Counted from the stretch's first letter, positions 16,081 to 25,018 are shown. The stretch is 52,922 nucleotides of DNA from Candidatus Omnitrophota bacterium (GCA_028712175.1 JAQTQQ010000004.1:84560-137481); one strand, 5' to 3'. Made by a program: numbers and translations. The notes: a model not told the origin generated them from the sequence alone.

Positions 16081-17352
16081 TTAGTTTAAGTTTGTCTTAC
16101 TTATGGCTTGGATATTTTTCTGCGTTGCGCCTCTATTCTTTTTGATCAAATCATAAGCTCGATCAACTAATTCTTTAGCCATAGCATCGGATTTAAGTAT
16201 TTCTTTTATTTTACCGGTCAGCCCTTTGCTATTGTAAACCATAATAGCGGCATTATTTCTCAGGAATAATTTACTGATCTGGCGAAAATTAAACATGTGC
16301 GGCCCGAAGATCACCGGTTTTTTAATACTGGCCGGTTCAAGAATATTGTGGCCGCCTTTTTTAACAAGGCTGCCGCCTATAAAAACAATATCTGCGGCAG
16401 AATAATAATTAAATAATTCCCCAATTACATCAAGTATAAACACGGGCCTATTGACACAAGTAGGGCACGCTTTGGGTACGCTTGAAATAAAAATCGGCAT
16501 AAAACCGCAGCGGGACGCTAAATTTCCGATATCCCGGCTCCTCTCCGGATGGCGCGGAGCGATAAGAAGCTTAAACTTAGGTAAAACAACTAGAAGCTTC
16601 TTATAGGCCTCAAAAATTATTTCTTCCTCCTTCGGGTGCGTGCTTCCGCAAACTAACAGCTTGTCCTCCGCGGTGAGCCAAAGCTTTTGCCGGTAACTTA
16701 AGGCAAACTCCGGCAAAACATTCTCCGGATTAATATCAAATTTTACGTTGCCTGTAACTAAGACCCTATCTTTATCTACCCCTAAATCTCGTAAACGCAT
16801 AAAATCGGTGTCTGTTTGCACGCAAAATTGCGTAACCTTTCTTAAGATCGGCCTGATAAAAAATTTAATCGCACGATACCCCTTGTAAGAACCATCTGAA
16901 ATCCTGCCGTTAACTGTAATTATCGGAATATTCTGCCTGTAAAGACAGCTGATCAAATTTGGCCAAATCTCTGTTTCGGCTATAATAAACATGCAGGGTT
17001 TAATCCTTTTAAGCACTCCTCCAACAATAAAACTGAAATCAAGCGGCAAATAAGTCAAAAAATCTCCTTCCTTTGCCAGAGTATTGGCGATTTTATTCCC
17101 TGTGGATGTTACAGTAGAGATAACTATTTTTTTCTGCGGGTAAGTCTCCCTTAAACCGGCAACTAGTCCTTTTATAGCAACAGCCTCACCTACGCTTACG
17201 GCATGTACCCAGATCGGCCTTTCTAGGTTTAAATTATCGGGCAAAAAGCCAAGCCTCCGGCTAAACCCATTATGAAACTTACCGCGCAACAGATACAGAG
17301 GCAAATTAAATATGGTAAGAATTAGAAATATCAGATCATAAACGATAAACAT
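16081..17352 (-). CDS. waaA: 3-deoxy-D-manno-octulosonic acid (Kdo) transferase
   Basis: Transfers Kdo from CMP-Kdo to lipid A precursors at the inner membrane. The 423 residues have an N-terminal membrane anchor, WVHAVSVGEAVAIKGLV, VISTVTSTGNKIA, AETEIWPNLI, VNGRISDGSYKGY, the APRHPERS motif, DVIGELFNYYSAADIVFIGG and GHNILEPASIKKPVIFGPHM. These are characteristic of WaaA/KdtA. How many Kdo residues are added cannot be read from the sequence. GGAG precedes the ATG. The upstream side borders an interspersed repeat that separates it from the xer gene. Confidence 0.97.
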   Translation of the reverse strand: MFIVYDLIFLILTIFNLPLYLLRGKFHNGFSRRLGFLPDNLNLERPIWVHAVSVGEAVAIKGLVAGLRETYPQKKIVISTVTSTGNKIANTLAKEGDFLTYLPLDFSFIVGGVLKRIKPCMFIIAETEIWPNLISCLYRQNIPIITVNGRISDGSYKGYRAIKFFIRPILRKVTQFCVQTDTDFMRLRDLGVDKDRVLVTGNVKFDINPENVLPEFALSYRQKLWLTAEDKLLVCGSTHPKEEEIIFEAYKKLLVVLPKFKLLIAPRHPERSRDIGNLASRCGFMPIFISSVPKACPTCVNRPVFILDVIGELFNYYSAADIVFIGGSLVKKGGHNILEPASIKKPVIFGPHMFNFRQISKLFLRNNAAIMVYNSKGLTGKIKEILKSDAMAKELVDRAYDLIKKNRGATQKNIQAISKTNLN

Positions 17353-17366
17353 GCTTTCTCCATCTA

Positions 17367-17458
17367 TAGCTCGTAGCTCGTAGGAAAACCGATTAATAGC
17401 CTATGAAATATTAGTTCAATACAGCCAACAAACTATCAGCTACAAACCAAAAGCTAAA
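17367..17458. repeat. Interspersed TAGCTCN element
   Basis: TAGCTCG twice in register (17367-17380) and TAGGAAAACC, then after a spacer AACTATCAGCTACAAACC and AAAGCTAA. The element ends one base before the xer stop codon (17459-17461). Confidence 0.65.
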
Positions 17459-18328
17459 TCACGCGTGCGGATGCGCATTATCATAAACACTTTTTAATTT
17501 TTCAGTAGTTAAATGCGTATAAATCTGCGTCGTAGATAAATTTGCATGGCCCAAGAGCTCCTGCACCGTGCGCAGGTCAGCCCCGCGATTTAACAGGTGC
17601 GTTGCAAAAGAATGACGGAAGGTATGCGCTGAAACCCCCGGCTTAATCCCGGCTAAGCTTAAATATCTTACCAAAACGTAACGCACTCCGCGGGCGGTAA
17701 TGCGCCTGCTGTTATTATTCAAAAAAACGGCATCTGCCTGTTTTTTCCTTTTGTCTAAATATTTCTTGATCGCCTTAAGTGCCGTTTCGCCGATAGGCAC
17801 AATTCTTTCCTTCTTGCCTTTTCCTCTAACCTTAATTATCCCGCTGATAAAATCAATATCATCAAGGTTTAACCCGACCAACTCTGAAATACGCAGGCCG
17901 CTTGAATAAAATGACTCTAAAATCGCCCGGTCGCGTAGACCCAAAATATCTTTTTCATTCTTAGCAAAAGCAGATTCAATAAGCTTATAAACTTCATCCT
18001 CGGACATAAATGAAGGCAGGTGTTTTTCAAGCTTGGGGCTAGAAAGCATCAAAATGGGATTAGTTTTTATATATCCTTCCCGTGTAAGAAACCTGAAGAA
18101 ACTGCGCAATGCCGAAAGTTTGCGTCCGACGGAACGATTGCCTAAATTTTTTTCTTTTAGGACGGCCAAATACTTTCTTAACATCAAATAATCGATTTTT
18201 TCAAGCTCGGTACCTGAGATAAATTTATTAAACCCCTCAAGATCTATTTTATAATTTGCAATGGTATAAGGGGAATAGTTTTTTTCAATTTCCATATAGC
18301 GAACGAACTTCTCAACATATTTTTCCAT
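17459..18328 (-). CDS. xerD: XerC/XerD-type tyrosine recombinase
   Basis: 289 residues, the usual length for chromosome-dimer resolving recombinases. The N-terminal SAM-like core-binding domain begins YVEKFVRYMEIEKNYSPYTI. The catalytic domain has the first Arg in SSGLRISELVGLNL near 142, Lys in RGKGKKERIVPIG, HTFRHSFATHLLNRGADL near 237 (His-x-x-Arg), LLGHANLSTTQIYTHL with the His and the nucleophilic Tyr near 269. All catalytic residues are present. Xer proteins act at dif on replicated chromosomes; no dif site was recognised here. It is followed by, and directionally linked with, topA. XerC versus XerD cannot be decided, and an integrase role is unlikely given the housekeeping context. Confidence 0.92.
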   Translation of the reverse strand: MEKYVEKFVRYMEIEKNYSPYTIANYKIDLEGFNKFISGTELEKIDYLMLRKYLAVLKEKNLGNRSVGRKLSALRSFFRFLTREGYIKTNPILMLSSPKLEKHLPSFMSEDEVYKLIESAFAKNEKDILGLRDRAILESFYSSGLRISELVGLNLDDIDFISGIIKVRGKGKKERIVPIGETALKAIKKYLDKRKKQADAVFLNNNSRRITARGVRYVLVRYLSLAGIKPGVSAHTFRHSFATHLLNRGADLRTVQELLGHANLSTTQIYTHLTTEKLKSVYDNAHPHA

Positions 18329-18334
18329 ATATAT

Positions 18335-20332
18335 TTATGAGCTATCCTTTTCCTCTTTATCCTCGGGTAGAGTACGCGAGGTAAATGTGCACTTAGGGAA
18401 ATTAGAACAGCCAAAAAATACCCCGCGTCTTGAATGCCGCTCGATCAATTCACCCCCGCAATTATCAATAGGACACCTAACCCCCGAGGTGATCGATTTA
18501 GAGTTCTTGCACTCCGGGAAACCTGAACAACTTAAAAATTTACCGCGCCTGCCCCATTTAACAATCATCGGCTTGCCGCATTTCTCACAAACCTGGTCCG
18601 TAGTTATAACTTCTTTAACAATATTCGCCTGCGCAAAATCCAAACTTTGCTTAAACGGAGCATAAAAATCATCCAAAACCTTTTGGCGGCTAAGTGAACC
18701 CTCTTCAATCTCATCCAGCTCCTCTTCCATAAGTGCGGTAAATTTAAAATCAAGGATCTTAGGGAAATATTCAACCAGCATATCATTAACCTTAAACCCT
18801 AACTCCGTAGGATAAAGGTAACCTTTTATCCTACGCACATAATCGCGCATGATAATCGTATAGATAATCGGGGCGTAAGTTGAAGGACGCCCGATACCTT
18901 CTTCTTCCAGTGCCTTAATTAAAGAACTGTCCGAATACCTCGGCGGCGGCTTAGTGAAATGCTGAGACGGAGTAAGAGAGACCAACCCCAGAACCTCCCC
19001 TGCCTCAAGCGGAGGAATAACATTCTTTTCTTTTGATTTTTCTTCTTCTTCCTCCTCTTCATCCTTAGCATAAGCAGCAAGGAAGCCCTCAAAAATTAAA
19101 TGGCTTCCGTTAGCTACAAATAAATATTTATCCGCCATAATATAAACAGCCGTAGCTAAATATTCGGCCGGCTTCATCTGGCTGGCTAAAAAACGGCTAT
19201 AGATAAGATCATAAAGCCGCAACTGGTCATGATCGAGAAAATCTTTCAGGCTTTCAGGGGCTCGCCCTATATAGCTTGGACGGACCGCCTCATGTGCTTC
19301 CTGAGCGGATTTTTTCGCCTTAAAAATATTCGGCTTCTCCGGAAGGGATTCTTTACCAAAACTCCTTCCGATATATTCACGCACCTCCGCTATTGCCTCA
19401 GGGGCGACATTCGGAGAATCCGTACGCATATAAGTAATCAAACCTACGGGATTATCCTCCCCGATATTTATTCCTTCATAAAGCTGCTGCGCGATCAACA
19501 TAGTTTTTGAAGCGTTAAACCTAAGCTTATTAAACGCCTCCTGCTGCATAGTGCTTGTAATAAACGGCGCCGGGGCATAACGCTTTTTTTGGGTTTTTCT
19601 AACCTCCAGAACCTTAAACTCTTTATTTTTTAGGTTATCACAGATACTCTGCGCATCTATCTCGGATATAATCTTTGCTTCTTTACCGTCAATTTTATCA
19701 AGCTTTGCGGTAAATGCACTCTCCCCGGAAACTTTAGGCTTGAATAATTCAGCCACAATCTCCCAATACTCGCTGGCAACAAATTTTTGAATAAGGCGCT
19801 CCCTCTCCACGATAAGCCTTAACCCCACGGATTGCACGCGGCCTGCACTTAAGCCCCGAGCAAGTTTTTTCCATAATAAAGGGCTTAAAAAATACCCTAC
19901 GATACGGTCAAGGATACGTCGGCCGACCTGCGCTTCAATCATATTAAGATCGAAGTTACGGGCGCTTTTAAAAGCCTCGCCAACGGCATGCGGGGTAATT
20001 TCATGGAAGCTAACACGCAAGACTTCTTTAGCCTTAAAAAGCTTTTCTTTTATCTGCCAGCCGATCGCCTCGCCTTCACGGTCAGGATCGGTAGCGATAT
20101 ATATATTTTCTTTTCCTTTGGCTTCTTTTTTTAACTGCGCCAATAATTTCTTCTTAATCGGAATAACCACGTACTCCGGTTTAAAATTATTTTCTACATC
20201 TACGCCTAATTTCTTTGCGGGCAAATCGATAATATGGCCCATGGATGAAACCACGGTAAAATCTTTGCCTAAAATCTTGCCGATAGTCCTGGCTTTGGTT
20301 GGCGATTCGACAATTACTAAATTTTTACTCAT
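18335..20332 (-). CDS. topA: DNA topoisomerase I (type IA)
   Basis: Relaxes negative supercoils. 665 residues: Toprim domain (LVIVESPTKARTIGKILG, IYIATDPDREGEAIGWQIKE), VGRRILDRIVGYFLSPLLWK, GRVQSVGLRLIVERE, the catalytic Tyr in GLITYMRTDSPNV near 302, and EALEEEGIGRPSTYA-type helices (here IKALEEEGIGRPSTYAPII). The tail has two tetracysteine zinc ribbons: CEKCGKPMIVKWGRRGKFLS with CSGFPEC, and CPIDNCGG with CSNFPKC. Two ribbons rather than three or more make it a short form. An acidic stretch DEEEEEEEKSKEKN interrupts the core near 430. It lies between dprA and xer, a common bacterial order. Confidence 0.98.
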   Translation of the reverse strand: MSKNLVIVESPTKARTIGKILGKDFTVVSSMGHIIDLPAKKLGVDVENNFKPEYVVIPIKKKLLAQLKKEAKGKENIYIATDPDREGEAIGWQIKEKLFKAKEVLRVSFHEITPHAVGEAFKSARNFDLNMIEAQVGRRILDRIVGYFLSPLLWKKLARGLSAGRVQSVGLRLIVERERLIQKFVASEYWEIVAELFKPKVSGESAFTAKLDKIDGKEAKIISEIDAQSICDNLKNKEFKVLEVRKTQKKRYAPAPFITSTMQQEAFNKLRFNASKTMLIAQQLYEGINIGEDNPVGLITYMRTDSPNVAPEAIAEVREYIGRSFGKESLPEKPNIFKAKKSAQEAHEAVRPSYIGRAPESLKDFLDHDQLRLYDLIYSRFLASQMKPAEYLATAVYIMADKYLFVANGSHLIFEGFLAAYAKDEEEEEEEKSKEKNVIPPLEAGEVLGLVSLTPSQHFTKPPPRYSDSSLIKALEEEGIGRPSTYAPIIYTIIMRDYVRRIKGYLYPTELGFKVNDMLVEYFPKILDFKFTALMEEELDEIEEGSLSRQKVLDDFYAPFKQSLDFAQANIVKEVITTDQVCEKCGKPMIVKWGRRGKFLSCSGFPECKNSKSITSGVRCPIDNCGGELIERHSRRGVFFGCSNFPKCTFTSRTLPEDKEEKDSS

Positions 20333-21418
20333 CTAATTCCTCACAAACTGTTTCCCGGGCAATTCCTTAATTAATTTTCTAAATTGCAGTTTTAAAATTA
20401 AACTAAATACCCGGTTGCTGGGTAAAGAAGCCTTCTCAATCAACTCGTCAATCGCGATTGCCTGGTTCCCTATGCAATTATAAAGCCTGTCTTCATCTTG
20501 CCCGCAAACCTTATTATAATTTATTAAATCATCATCCTGTTTTTCTGTCACGGATTGATTTAAATTCAGCTCCTCTAATATATCCTGGCAACAGGTAACT
20601 AGCTTAGCGCCCTGCTTAAGCAGGGCATTTGTGCCTACGGATCCGCTTGAATCTATCCTGCCCGGTAAAGCAAAAACTTCCCTGCCCTGCTCCAAAGCAA
20701 AATCAGCGGTAATTAATGCCCCGCTGTTTCTTGCGGCCTCGGTAATTAGAATGCCTAAACTTAAGCCGCTAATTAAACGGTTGCGCCTTGGAAAATTAGA
20801 CGGCAAGGGAGCCGTATCCATGGAAAATTCCGAAATAACCGCCCCGGATAAAGAAATCTGTTTAGCTAAATCTTCATTTTCAGGAGGATAGATGCGGCTA
20901 AAACCGCTTCCCATTACCGCGATGGAGCGGCCGCCTGCTTTTAATGCGCCACGATGGGCATAGGTATCTACCCCCCGGGCCATTCCCGAAACGATAGTTA
21001 TTCTCTCAGCGCTTAATTCAGCGGCAAATCTTTCGGCATTGCTTAAGCCATAAAACGAGGCACGGCGGGAACCCACAATACCGATAGCTGTTCTATCTTC
21101 TGCTGTTATATCGCCCAAAACATAAAGAACAATCGGACAGCCCGGGATCTCTTTAAGTGCCGGCGGATAATCCCGGTCTAAAAACGTAATAATCTTTATA
21201 CCTGATTTTCTAGCATCAAGTAAATCCTGCTCCAGAAGTTTTTTATTAAAAGAGTTGATGCTCTCCGCTATTTTAGCCCCTGCCGCCATAGACAGTTCTC
21301 CGGGTTTTGCCTTAAATATGGCTTCCGGGCTATTAAAATATTTAAGCAAATCCCCGAGACGAACGCTTCCAATCTGCCCAATAAGATTTAAACTCACCAA
21401 TGCTTCAAGGGTATTCAT
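20333..21418 (-). CDS. dprA: DNA-processing protein DprA (Smf)
   Basis: Binds incoming single-stranded DNA and loads RecA during natural transformation. The Rossmann domain carries GIVGSRRASFYGLSNAERF, VSGMARGVDTYAHRGALKAG, IAVMGSGFSRIYPPENEDL, FPRRNRLISGLS, EAARNSGALITADFALEQGR and FALPGRIDS. An N-terminal helix-hairpin-helix region and a C-terminal winged-helix-like segment bring the length to 361 residues, typical for the full-length form. It overlaps aroK by 4 bases and abuts topA. Other competence genes are not in the window apart from a comEB-type deaminase, which is not itself proof of competence. Confidence 0.96.
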   Translation of the reverse strand: MNTLEALVSLNLIGQIGSVRLGDLLKYFNSPEAIFKAKPGELSMAAGAKIAESINSFNKKLLEQDLLDARKSGIKIITFLDRDYPPALKEIPGCPIVLYVLGDITAEDRTAIGIVGSRRASFYGLSNAERFAAELSAERITIVSGMARGVDTYAHRGALKAGGRSIAVMGSGFSRIYPPENEDLAKQISLSGAVISEFSMDTAPLPSNFPRRNRLISGLSLGILITEAARNSGALITADFALEQGREVFALPGRIDSSGSVGTNALLKQGAKLVTCCQDILEELNLNQSVTEKQDDDLINYNKVCGQDEDRLYNCIGNQAIAIDELIEKASLPSNRVFSLILKLQFRKLIKELPGKQFVRN

Positions 21419-21936
21419 TTATTATTTTTAAGTATTTTAGAAATCTTGGCAGCTACCTGTTTAATGGAAAAACCCGAGGTATCTATTACTTTGTCTGCTT
21501 TCATATAGTAAGGATTACGCATTTTTAACAAAAGCTCAATACGCTTCCTCTGGTCTCCTACATTTAAAAGTGGCCGATGTAAATCCGCTCGAACCCTTTT
21601 TAAAATTTCTTCGCCTGAAGCACTTAAACAAATCAATGAACCGGTCTTTCTCATCAGCTTAATGTTATCTTGATCCAAAACTATCCCGCCGCCGCAGGCA
21701 ACAACAAATTTTTTTTGGGTAGAAATATCTTTTAATATCTTTTTTTCAATTTTACGAAAATACGGTTCTCCCTCTTTAGCAAAAATATCTACGATCCTGC
21801 GCTGCTCTTTAAGCTCAATTAATTCATCAAGGTCAACAAAGCTCCACCCTTTATTTTTAGCCAACAGCCTGCCCACAGAGGTTTTTCCGGTTCCCATAAA
21901 TCCTACCAAATAAATGTTCATTTTTTTATCAACCAT
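21415..21936 (-). CDS. aroK: Shikimate kinase
   Basis: Phosphorylates shikimate at O3 in the chorismate pathway. 173 residues with the P-loop LVGFMGTGKTSVGRLLAK, FVDLDELIE (the DxD shikimate and Mg site), EPYFRKIEKKIL (Arg contact), VVACGGGIVLD and the lid region RADLHRPLL. The first possible ATG is used although no clear ribosome site precedes it; an internal Met five codons on is an alternative start (21921). aroC of the same pathway lies 0.7 kb upstream, separated by spoVG and one small gene. Confidence 0.95.
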   Translation of the reverse strand: MVDKKMNIYLVGFMGTGKTSVGRLLAKNKGWSFVDLDELIELKEQRRIVDIFAKEGEPYFRKIEKKILKDISTQKKFVVACGGGIVLDQDNIKLMRKTGSLICLSASGEEILKRVRADLHRPLLNVGDQRKRIELLLKMRNPYYMKADKVIDTSGFSIKQVAAKISKILKNNK

Positions 21937-21959
21937 TTAACTGTCGAGCTTCATTATTC

Positions 21960-22080
21960 TGATTTGATAGACTATAGCTAGGGCCAATAAAACCGGCATA
22001 TTGAGATTTTTATCGGCCATAGACTATAGATTGTTGAGGCTGATTGGGTACAACCTTCGAACTAAGAACTGACAAACTAG
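21960..22080. repeat. Compound interspersed element: ATAGACTATAG repeats plus AACTAA arm
   Basis: ATAGACTATAG occurs at 21967-21977 and again at 22019-22029. Between them GGCCAATAAAA and TTTTATCGGCC form an inverted repeat with one mismatch. The end reads CGAACTAAGAACTGACAAAC and provides the TAG stop of the spoVG-like gene (22077-22079). It occupies nearly all of the 140-base gap. Confidence 0.6.
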
Positions 22081-22334
22081 CTGCCTTGATACGCCTCCAA
22101 AACAGCTTCACTTAATTGAAGCTTAAGCTCTTTTGATTCCGGATAAACGGTGTCATACCATTTCCCATCTTTGCCCTGATGGCGCGGCATGCTCACAAAT
22201 AATCCCTTTTCGCCGTTTACCACGCTAAAGCCTTTAATCAAGATACCCGAAAACGAGACATCCGCAAAAGCCTTAAGCTTGGAATCTGTTTCAAGCTTAT
22301 AGATACGGCTGACGCTTATTGCATTACTTCCCAT
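22077..22334 (-). CDS. spoVG: SpoVG-family RNA/DNA-binding regulator
   Basis: 85 residues. The pattern SVSRIYKLETDSKLKAFADV, IKGFSVVNGEKGLFVSMPRH and YPESKELKLQLSEAVLEAYQ follows SpoVG along its length, including the GLFVSMP signature. SpoVG proteins bind nucleic acid and tune many genes; despite the name they are common in non-sporulating bacteria, and no sporulation gene is seen here. The ATG at 22334 is chosen over the GTG at 22343 because the AAGGGGG ribosome site is 8-9 bases before it and would touch the GTG. Sits between aroK and aroC but has no known tie to that pathway. Confidence 0.88.
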   Translation of the reverse strand: MGSNAISVSRIYKLETDSKLKAFADVSFSGILIKGFSVVNGEKGLFVSMPRHQGKDGKWYDTVYPESKELKLQLSEAVLEAYQGS

Positions 22335-22404
22335 TTCAATCACCCCCTTCTTAAGCTAATAGACGAAAGAGGCGATTTTTTCTCACAAAGTATTTTTCTT
22401 CGGG

Positions 22405-22692
22405 TTAAAAACCGCTTTCAACATATATTTCATGGTGGGTTATATCTTTACCCACCTGGCTGTAATCAAGCTCATCGATTACTTTTTCGAATGATTTGGT
22501 TGTGCCGCTTTGCAGCCCATTAACAACAAAAATAGTATTCGATATAGGTGTATTTTTGACAAAAAGCACAATGCGTCCGGCAATAGTAGCGTAATTCTTT
22601 CCGCCAAGGTTAGTAATCTCCCCTGTAACGATTATACTGTTAGAAGCCTTATCTTTTTCAATCTTTACATTATGAAAATCAAAATTACGCAT
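22405..22692 (-). CDS. Small FxLYD-like beta-sandwich protein, unknown
   Basis: 95 residues without signal peptide or membrane segment. VKIEKDKASNSIIVTGEITN, then LGGKNYATIAGRIVLFVKN and GLQSGTTKSFEKVI, follow the alternating beta pattern of FxLYD-type domains (local gain of a conserved N-x-G-x-x-Y turn). Such domains are usually extracytoplasmic, which is odd for a protein with no export signal. It overlaps the aroC stop by 8 bases and lies 71 bases before spoVG. The domain call is tentative and the function unknown. Confidence 0.55.
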   Translation of the reverse strand: MRNFDFHNVKIEKDKASNSIIVTGEITNLGGKNYATIAGRIVLFVKNTPISNTIFVVNGLQSGTTKSFEKVIDELDYSQVGKDITHHEIYVESGF

Positions 22693-23731
22693 GAGCTATC
22701 CTCTTTAGGTAAATCTTATAAGATTCTTTAATATCGGCTAACGAATCTGCTCCGAATTTCTCCAGAAACGCCTGGGCTAAAACAAAAGAAACCGCAGACT
22801 CTCCTACCACCCCGGCAGAAGCAACCACGCAGACATCGCTTCTTTCAACTGCCGCCTTAGCAGATTTTTTGGTATGGATATTAACCGAATCCAAAGGATT
22901 CATCAGCGTTGCAATAGGTTTCATGCAGGCGCGCAAAATAATTGCATTTCCGTTAGATACGCCGCCCTCTATCCCGCCGGCATTATTAGTTAAACGATAA
23001 TACCGTTTCTTGCTATTATGATAAATCGCATCATGGACTTCCGAACCGAAACTAACCGCATACCCTAAACCTAAACCAACCTCAAAAGATTTAATTCCCG
23101 GTATAGAAATAATTGCTTCAGCCAGTCTACTATCAAGCCTGCGGTCTGCCTGCACATAGCTCCCAAGCCCAACCGGAACATTTTGAGCAATTACTTCAAA
23201 AATTCCCCCTACCGTATCTTTATTTTTAATCGCCTCGCTTATTTTTGCGGTTATCCCCTCTTTTGTCGACTCACCGCCGACAGACAATACCCTGCTTGTA
23301 ACAACAATCCCGAACTCACTAAGCAGTCTTTTACATAAAGCGCCAATTCCTACGGTTGCAACCGTACTGCGCGCAGAAGCTCTTTCTAAAACTTCTCTGA
23401 TATCGCTGAAACCGTATTTTAATAAACCCGCCAAATCCGCATGCCCCGGCCGGGCAGCTAAAACTTTATGTAATTTCTCAATGCCAGAGTCTTTATTCTT
23501 AATTATTAAAGTGAGCGGGCTGCCCAAGGTATAGTTATGCCTTAAGCCCGAGGTAATCTCTGCTTGGTCGTTCTCTATTTGCATGCGCTTGCCCCGTCCG
23601 AATCCGGATTGCCTGCGTTTTAATTCTTTATTTATAGCTGCTAAATCTATTCTTAACCCTGCGGGAAGACCCTCAAGAATAGCAACTATGCCTTTTCCGT
23701 GCGATTCGCCTGCCGTTAAGCATCTCAACAT
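22685..23731 (-). CDS. aroC: Chorismate synthase
   Basis: Last step to chorismate: 1,4-elimination of EPSP using reduced FMN. 348 residues with LTAGESHGKGIVAILEGLPA, RRQSGFGRGKRMQIENDQ, SGLRHNYTLGSPLTLII, RPGHADLAGLLKYGF, LERASARSTVATVGIGALCK and NNAGGIEGGVSNGNAIILRA, all typical. The ATG at 23731 was chosen over an upstream in-frame one at 23773 because AGGAGG stands about 6 bases before it and the longer version would run into the nuclease gene. Linked with aroK on the same strand. Confidence 0.97.
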   Translation of the reverse strand: MLRCLTAGESHGKGIVAILEGLPAGLRIDLAAINKELKRRQSGFGRGKRMQIENDQAEITSGLRHNYTLGSPLTLIIKNKDSGIEKLHKVLAARPGHADLAGLLKYGFSDIREVLERASARSTVATVGIGALCKRLLSEFGIVVTSRVLSVGGESTKEGITAKISEAIKNKDTVGGIFEVIAQNVPVGLGSYVQADRRLDSRLAEAIISIPGIKSFEVGLGLGYAVSFGSEVHDAIYHNSKKRYYRLTNNAGGIEGGVSNGNAIILRACMKPIATLMNPLDSVNIHTKKSAKAAVERSDVCVVASAGVVGESAVSFVLAQAFLEKFGADSLADIKESYKIYLKRIAHA

Positions 23732-23744
23732 AAAAACCTCCTGT

Positions 23745-24305
23745 TTATTTCCAAAGCCCGCGTTTATTTTCACGGGCCAGCCGATATAATTTCAAAAATA
23801 AATCCGCATACTTGACGTTCGGCGAATAGGTTAAAAGCGAAGCGTAGCCCTGCGCTACGATTTCCGCATTTACAAATGTCCCGTCCGCTAAATAAACATA
23901 GGCCAGTATCCTCTTATATTTATCATACCTTTCTACATCAAACTCTAATTTTACCTTTTTACCCTCAACAAGTTTTTTAGTAAATTCGTAAGACTCTTTT
24001 CCCATCCGCTTAATTGATGCCGCATCAGTACCTGAACGCTTGGCATCACGGCTAAGCTTAAAAGAATCATGTATCTCGGGAGTATCAATTCCGATCAGTC
24101 GTACCCGCTGGCTATTTTCTAAAACAAGCGTATCCCCGTCTACAACCCTGGTTACCAGTACATCATTGTAATCAAAGCTCTTGCCAAAAGGTATTTGCCA
24201 CTTGACCTGCTCTTTGGAGTGGTAAACCGGGTCAAGGTCGCCGCAAAAAAGATATCCGGTTAAAGCTAATAAACCGATGAATAAGATTATAACTACTCTA
24301 TACAT
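23745..24305 (-). CDS. Exported thermonuclease-like (SNase) protein
   Basis: 186 residues. An N-terminal hydrophobic stretch (about residues 3-20, VVIILFIGLLALTGYLFCG) looks like a signal peptide or lipoprotein signal, with a Cys at 21. The SNase domain has VTRVVDGDTLVLEN, VRLIGIDTPEIHD (metal and Arg site), DKYKRILAYVYLADGTFVNA and GYASLL, matching staphylococcal nuclease. The catalytic Arg, Glu and Asp pattern seems kept, so degradation of extracellular or periplasmic nucleic acid is likely. AAAGGAG precedes the ATG. It stands between aroC and an interspersed repeat. Confidence 0.92.
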   Translation of the reverse strand: MYRVVIILFIGLLALTGYLFCGDLDPVYHSKEQVKWQIPFGKSFDYNDVLVTRVVDGDTLVLENSQRVRLIGIDTPEIHDSFKLSRDAKRSGTDAASIKRMGKESYEFTKKLVEGKKVKLEFDVERYDKYKRILAYVYLADGTFVNAEIVAQGYASLLTYSPNVKYADLFLKLYRLARENKRGLWK

Positions 24306-24319
24306 TTTATTTCTCCTTT

Positions 24320-24405
24320 TAGCTCATAGCTCATAGCTCATAGCCCTTAGCCTGCAACCCGCAGAAAACCTCTGTAATGAAACCCGCGAGCTGATAGCGA
24401 TGAAC
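24320..24405. repeat. Interspersed TAGCTCN element with four heptamers
   Basis: TAGCTCA three times and TAGCCCT in exact 7-bp register (24320-24347), then GCAGAAAACC, TGTAATGAAACCCGCGAGCT and GATAGCGATGAACCAA. It begins 15 bases upstream of the nuclease ATG and ends just before the DUF3786 stop (24412). Confidence 0.75.
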
Positions 24406-24411
24406 CAAATA

Positions 24412-24963
24412 CTACAATTGAGCGCTAACTAATTGCGCCAAAACTACAATATCCTCAATACAAAAAATGTTCTTTATGCTTGCGTCAAAATAAATATTGG
24501 CATCAGGTCCAAACTCTTCATCCGCAAACCATAATTTAATCAGAATAGGGATATCCCGGAAAGGCCTGATAATAATACTTACGTCGGCCCCATCCGAAAG
24601 TTCTCCGGAAAACCTGTTTAGAACATCCTTAAACGCATCCGGATTCTTGCCATACTTGCGGATTATCGGTTCTATTGAACGCTTATAATAAGCGTCATAA
24701 TAACCCTCAATCCCCGAAAACTCCCTAAAAGTAAGCCACACTCTTCCGGGCTTAGGTATCCCCTTTTGTTCCTGAATCAAATAATGCAACAGGAGTATAG
24801 CCAAAAAATCCTTTGCCGCACTATTACAGGATAAGGACAATATACGCCGAGATACAACATCCACACTATATTCATCGGCCATGAATCTTACCGATAAATT
24901 CTTGGGCGCCTTTTGGTTAGCTAAATCTTCCCAAGCCTTCTTAAGCGCATCCTCATATCCCAT
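24412..24963 (-). CDS. DUF3786-family protein
   Basis: 183 residues, probably cytoplasmic. FLAILLLHYLIQEQKGIPKP, VWLTFREFSGIEGYYDAYYK, IIIRPFRDIPILIKLWFADE with EEFGPDANIYFDASI, and FCIEDIVVLAQLVSAQL follow the DUF3786 pattern, a family of unknown function seen in anaerobes with corrinoid and one-carbon metabolism. No such genes are nearby. A promoter whose -10 ends 6 bases before the ATG suggests a leaderless transcript. It is divergent from the Ski2-like helicase gene. Confidence 0.8.
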   Translation of the reverse strand: MGYEDALKKAWEDLANQKAPKNLSVRFMADEYSVDVVSRRILSLSCNSAAKDFLAILLLHYLIQEQKGIPKPGRVWLTFREFSGIEGYYDAYYKRSIEPIIRKYGKNPDAFKDVLNRFSGELSDGADVSIIIRPFRDIPILIKLWFADEEFGPDANIYFDASIKNIFCIEDIVVLAQLVSAQL

Positions 24964-24969
24964 TGATGC

Positions 24970-24998
24970 ATTATATTATTTTTACATGGATAAATCAA
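24970..24998 (-). promoter_or_regulatory. Promoter giving a predicted leaderless DUF3786 transcript
   Basis: On the minus strand TTGATT (24998-24993), 17 bases, TATAAT (24975-24970), then GCATCA and the ATG. The A of the ATG lies 7 bases after the -10, where transcription normally begins. No ribosome site is present. Confidence 0.6.
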
Positions 24999-25018
24999 TC
25001 ATTTTAAGCTTGGCAGAA

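Noticed and set aside
23732-23773. Longer aroC start at 23773
   Set aside because: The extra 14 residues match nothing in the family, overlap the nuclease gene, and the AGGAGG site belongs to the ATG at 23731.
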